From positions 1-7,838 of the forward strand of contig JAWCTJ010000063.1 of the NCBI GenBank assembly GCA_038868255.1: a stretch of 7,838 nt of DNA, written 5' to 3'. This DNA comes from DRVV01 sp038868255 (lineage in GTDB: Archaea > Thermoproteota > Bathyarchaeia > Bathyarchaeales > Bathycorpusculaceae). The position numbers and the translations under genes are program-made. Positions 5,973 to 7,838 of the stretch are shown here, piece by piece. A model generated the notes under the pieces. That model did not search any database and was not told the origin of the DNA. It saw only the letters and a list, made by a program, of their open reading frames with translations. Each line of letters opens with the position of its first letter. Positions within the stretch are counted from its first letter, which is position 1.

Positions 5973-7349
5973 ATGGACATCGGATTACGTTGTCCACGTT
6001 GCGGGAGCACCGATATTGGGCGAAAGGGATACCTCAGGAGAATTAACGGTACGGTTAGGCAATACCAGTGCAAAGATTGTGGATATCGATTTCCTGAAGT
6101 ATCCAGTAGAAGGTGGAAGAGCTCAAGACTCCCGCCGGATTTACTGAGACTATACCTGAGCTACCCGCTTAGTGAAATAAAGGAAATGCAAGATTTCCCA
6201 ATTTCCACGACAACAATATCCCTTGAACTTCAACACAAGCAAGTTGCTGACTGGAGAACCCTTTTATGGGATATGGATTTACGCCAGAGGTGGAGTCTGA
6301 TTTTAGGTTTAGATACTACCGGAATCAAGATATCTGGGAAGCCGTACGTTTACTTTCATTGTGCAGATATTCCATCTAAACTGCCGCTTGTTTACGAGAT
6401 ATTACCTGATAGAAAAGCGGTAAGTATTGAGGATATACTCTGGCAAATTCGCTCAGCTGGTTACTATCCCAGGATAATAGTTACAGATCTAGCGCCTGAG
6501 CTATTAGAGGCGATCAAAAGGGTCTACCCAGATGCTCTAGTACAAGGATGCTTGTTCCACCTAAGGAAATGGCTCGATGAGAATCTCCCAACCAAGAGAA
6601 GAAGAGTGGATCCGGAGACCTTCCAGAAGTGGGTTATGGTCAAAAAGTTGATTATGCATATTGCCCTAGCCTACAGCAGAGATCGACAAAAATTGCTGGT
6701 TAATAACCTTCTTGGCATGTACTCTAGCTTAGATGAAGCGGCCAAGAATGTCGTGCAACTTTTCGTTAATAATTGGCTAAGATATTATCATCCAATGGAG
6801 GAGCTCGAGAAGCTTGGTTGTAGCAAGAAGCATGCATACAATAATGTTTGTGAAAGGCACATGGGGAATATCAAGGAACTTGAGCGAAGGAAGCGCGGAT
6901 TCAAGAACCTTGAGATGACGAGGAAGTACATTTACGCCCTGTGGTATTATAAGATTCTAGACGAAAAGTCTGAGCAGAGCAGAGTAGCAGAAGAGGTTTC
7001 GCCAAATGACCATGAGGAGAAGCTTATTGATTTAAAGTTGCTAATCTTTGTGCCACGGGAGATATTGGACTTAGAAGATCTTTCAGAGACAACAATGATT
7101 TCAAAAGACCTTCTAACAAAGCAATTAGAGGAACAAGGTTTGGTGGTTACAGCAAAATACGCCTTCACAAAAGATTACGCAGAAACGATGGTTAAAAGAA
7201 TTCTGAACAAAAAGCCTCATCAACTTAAAGAAGCAGCGGAAATGGTTGACCTAGATCCACATACATTATATGAACTCCTCAGAAAATTTGGCGTCAGGGT
7301 ACTGTTCAAAACGCTATACATAGACGAAGCCATAATAGTATACCCTTAA
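5973..7349 (+). CDS. Zinc-finger DDE transposase-like protein with C-terminal Fis-like HTH extension
   Basis: The protein has 458 residues. An N-terminal Cys4 finger (C7, C10, C33, C36: CPRCG...CKDCGYRF) resembles the InsA-type finger of transposases. The catalytic core has D114 (GLDTTG), D172 (VTDLAPE), the GCLFH pair C193/H196, a helical insertion, and E294 (NVCERHMGNIKELERRKRGF). This is the DDE layout of IS256/MULE-like enzymes, which cut and join element ends. Family assignment is by eye. After about residue 330 comes an uncommon extension of about 125 residues ending in a Fis-type helix-turn-helix (about 415-442, KEAAEMVDLDPHTLYELLRKFGV). The reading frame is intact. No convincing terminal inverted repeats or target duplications were found around it. 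It may be an active insertion sequence with ends I cannot see, or a domesticated DNA-binding protein; the latter is inference. Confidence 0.8.
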   Translation: MDIGLRCPRCGSTDIGRKGYLRRINGTVRQYQCKDCGYRFPEVSSRRWKSSRLPPDLLRLYLSYPLSEIKEMQDFPISTTTISLELQHKQVADWRTLLWDMDLRQRWSLILGLDTTGIKISGKPYVYFHCADIPSKLPLVYEILPDRKAVSIEDILWQIRSAGYYPRIIVTDLAPELLEAIKRVYPDALVQGCLFHLRKWLDENLPTKRRRVDPETFQKWVMVKKLIMHIALAYSRDRQKLLVNNLLGMYSSLDEAAKNVVQLFVNNWLRYYHPMEELEKLGCSKKHAYNNVCERHMGNIKELERRKRGFKNLEMTRKYIYALWYYKILDEKSEQSRVAEEVSPNDHEEKLIDLKLLIFVPREILDLEDLSETTMISKDLLTKQLEEQGLVVTAKYAFTKDYAETMVKRILNKKPHQLKEAAEMVDLDPHTLYELLRKFGVRVLFKTLYIDEAIIVYP

Positions 7350-7370
7350 GCGTGAGCCCACGTATTCATA
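7350..7370. repeat. Motif after the transposase-like gene (right copy, with small hairpin)
   Basis: GCGTG-AGCC-CACGT-A-TTCATA begins at the base after the stop codon. CGTG (7351-7354) and CACG (7359-7362) can pair around AGCC. Apart from the two insertions it matches 5948-5962. It may be a remnant of an insertion target or element end, or a weak hairpin. The next 85 bases to 7454 hold no gene, only a small inverted repeat CATGA/TCATG at 7437-7450. Confidence 0.35.
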
Positions 7371-7454
7371 TAATCAGACTGTCACAATCAACAACCATTG
7401 AGCACAGAACTTATTTTGGTCACGAATTAAACAGTACATGAATGGTCATGGAAA

Positions 7455-7638
7455 TTAAAAAAGAACCCTGATTCCTTCACTCTCAAGAGCATTAACCTGT
7501 TCTGAATCGAGAACCACAAGTTGCTGGTACTGCCGCAGTTCCCCGCATTTTTTTCAACCGTCAAAAGCCCCATGAGATCTCAAGTTCTTCTTCGGTGTAG
7601 AAGGTTATACCCTCGGGCTTGATCTCCGCCCAGTACAT
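7455..7638 (-). pseudogene. Small gene (about 61 codons) broken by two apparent one-base deletions
   Basis: The frame opens at ATG 7638 (MYWAEIKPEGITFYTEEELE) and runs 25 codons to TGA at 7561-7563. The likely remainder, KKCGELRQYQQLVVLDSEQV then NALESEGIRVLF with TAA at 7455-7457, is in another frame. Adding one T to the TTTT run next to the first stop and one A to the A7 run (both minus strand) joins everything into one 61-residue reading: ...ISWGFLTVEKKCGELRQ.... Both faults lie in homopolymers within about 20 bases, so they could be sequencing errors or true decay. A good TATA-like box and a GTGA motif precede the ATG, which argues that the gene is or recently was expressed. I do not recognise the family. 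Confidence 0.5.
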
Positions 7639-7670
7639 TCAAATCACAGCTGATACTCAGGATGAACACA

Positions 7671-7682
7671 CTTATAATTTTG
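7671..7682 (-). promoter_or_regulatory. TATA-like promoter of the frame-broken small gene
   Basis: The minus strand reads CAAAATTATAAG, a strong BRE/TATA-like match centred about 38 bases ahead of ATG 7638. A GTGA lies about 5 bases before the ATG. Confidence 0.45.
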
Positions 7683-7715
7683 AATCTGAGGACTGCAACC
7701 TGAATCAGAGCAGTC
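7681..7715. repeat. Degenerate direct repeat with 20-base period between divergent promoters
   Basis: TGAATCTGAGGACTG (7681-7695) and TGAATCAGAGCAGTC (7701-7715) agree at 11 of 15 positions. GACTG and CAGTC at their ends are inverted. The position between the minus-strand promoter at 7671 and the plus-strand box at 7727 suits a shared operator. Confidence 0.3.
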
Positions 7716-7726
7716 AATCATAGCGG

Positions 7727-7739
7727 CGAAATATTTATT
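7727..7739 (+). promoter_or_regulatory. BRE/TATA-like promoter of the 3'-truncated Cys-rich gene
   Basis: CGAAATATTTATT is centred about 45 bases ahead of ATG 7779, which predicts a leader of about 20 bases that includes GGAG. Confidence 0.45.
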
Positions 7740-7778
7740 GCACCGTGCTGACATTTCCAACGTCGGAGACACATCAAG

Positions 7779-7838
7779 ATGCTTGCCGAATTCTGCTCTT
7801 GGTGCAGGGAACTCGTCGTTAACAGGAACATGGAATGC
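7779..7838 (+). CDS. N-terminal 20 codons of a Cys-rich protein (3' truncated)
   Basis: ATG 7779 opens a frame that is still open at the window end. The 20 visible residues are MLAEFCSWCRELVVNRNMEC. C6 and C9 form a CxxC and C20 may begin a second knuckle, suggesting a small zinc-binding protein of the kind common on archaeal plasmids and viruses. A TATA-like box and a GGAG about 12 bases upstream support the start. The gene diverges from the frame-broken small gene. Nothing more can be said from 20 residues. Confidence 0.45.
   Translation, partial: MLAEFCSWCRELVVNRNMEC

Larger units (their letters stand above)
3448..7838. mobile_element. Left portion of a genetic element integrated at tRNA-Thr (right end not in window)
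   Basis: Everything to the right of the tRNA has accessory character: an intact tyrosine recombinase beside the tRNA 3' end, a small antisense ORF, a decayed coding stretch, a ribbon-helix-helix-like regulator, a transposase-like gene, a frame-broken small gene and long non-coding gaps. Everything to the left is compact housekeeping sequence. The uninterrupted integrase next to, not across, the attachment site resembles pNOB8-type archaeal integration, not the SSV type that splits its integrase. I found no repeat of the tRNA 3' end up to 7838, so the right border is either further on or lost. The element could be a plasmid, a provirus or a degraded remnant; no replication or capsid gene is visible. 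Confidence 0.55.

Noticed and set aside
5844..7460. Terminal inverted repeats of an insertion sequence around the transposase-like gene
   Set aside because: Comparing the left flank with the reverse complement of the right flank by eye gave only weak matches such as AAAATA-AGTT; none is long enough to call.
7540..7575. UGA readthrough (selenocysteine or pyrrolysine) explaining the broken small gene
   Set aside because: The stop is not in the same frame as the downstream protein-like part, and no recoding element is evident; two homopolymer slips explain it better.
3455..7838. Right attachment site duplicating the tRNA-Thr 3' end
   Set aside because: No copy of the T-arm/acceptor sequence or of GGCTCCAA in an element context was seen before the window end.
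1..7838. CRISPR array
   Set aside because: No regularly spaced repeats of the expected length were seen on either strand.

Overview
The window looks archaeal. Start sites carry GGTG/GTGA-type ribosome binding sites or lack one, TATA/BRE-like boxes lie roughly 25-40 bases ahead of genes, the tRNA gene encodes its CCA, and the proteins (ThiL, an AmrS-type radical SAM enzyme with extra Cys4 knuckles, a zinc-ribbon tyrosine recombinase) fit archaeal families. The style suggests a TACK-type lineage such as Bathyarchaeia, but that placement is inference.

Left part (1-3278), chromosomal housekeeping: the 3' end of an unrecognised gene on the plus strand meets a converging minus-strand cluster. In transcription order this is a membrane protein with an ECF S-component module, thiamine-monophosphate kinase (thiL) and an AmrS-like radical SAM protein whose reading frame overlaps the end of thiL. 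The transporter-thiL pairing hints at uptake of a thiamine precursor feeding TMP phosphorylation.

Junction (3345-3523): a complete tRNA-Thr(CGT) gene with its own TATA-like box is followed within 70 bases by an intact tyrosine recombinase in the same direction. This is the classic left edge of an element integrated at a tRNA 3' end. An 8-base inverted repeat straddles the tRNA end and is a candidate recombination core.

Right part (3455-7838), accessory DNA: the integrase; a 46-codon antisense ORF over the integrase 3' end with its own TATA-like box and GGTGAG; a decayed stretch; a ribbon-helix-helix-like DNA-binding protein; and, divergent from it, a zinc-finger DDE transposase with an unusual C-terminal extension ending in a Fis-like helix-turn-helix. 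Their shared 129-base promoter region holds five copies of a TTCAGTA-type half-site, one pair forming a perfect palindrome over the regulator's own TATA box. This points to autoregulation and probably to control of the transposase-like gene. Beyond it lie a small minus-strand gene broken by two apparent one-base losses in homopolymers, a divergent promoter region with a degenerate repeat, and the first 20 codons of a Cys-rich protein. The right attachment site was not found, so the element probably continues past the window.
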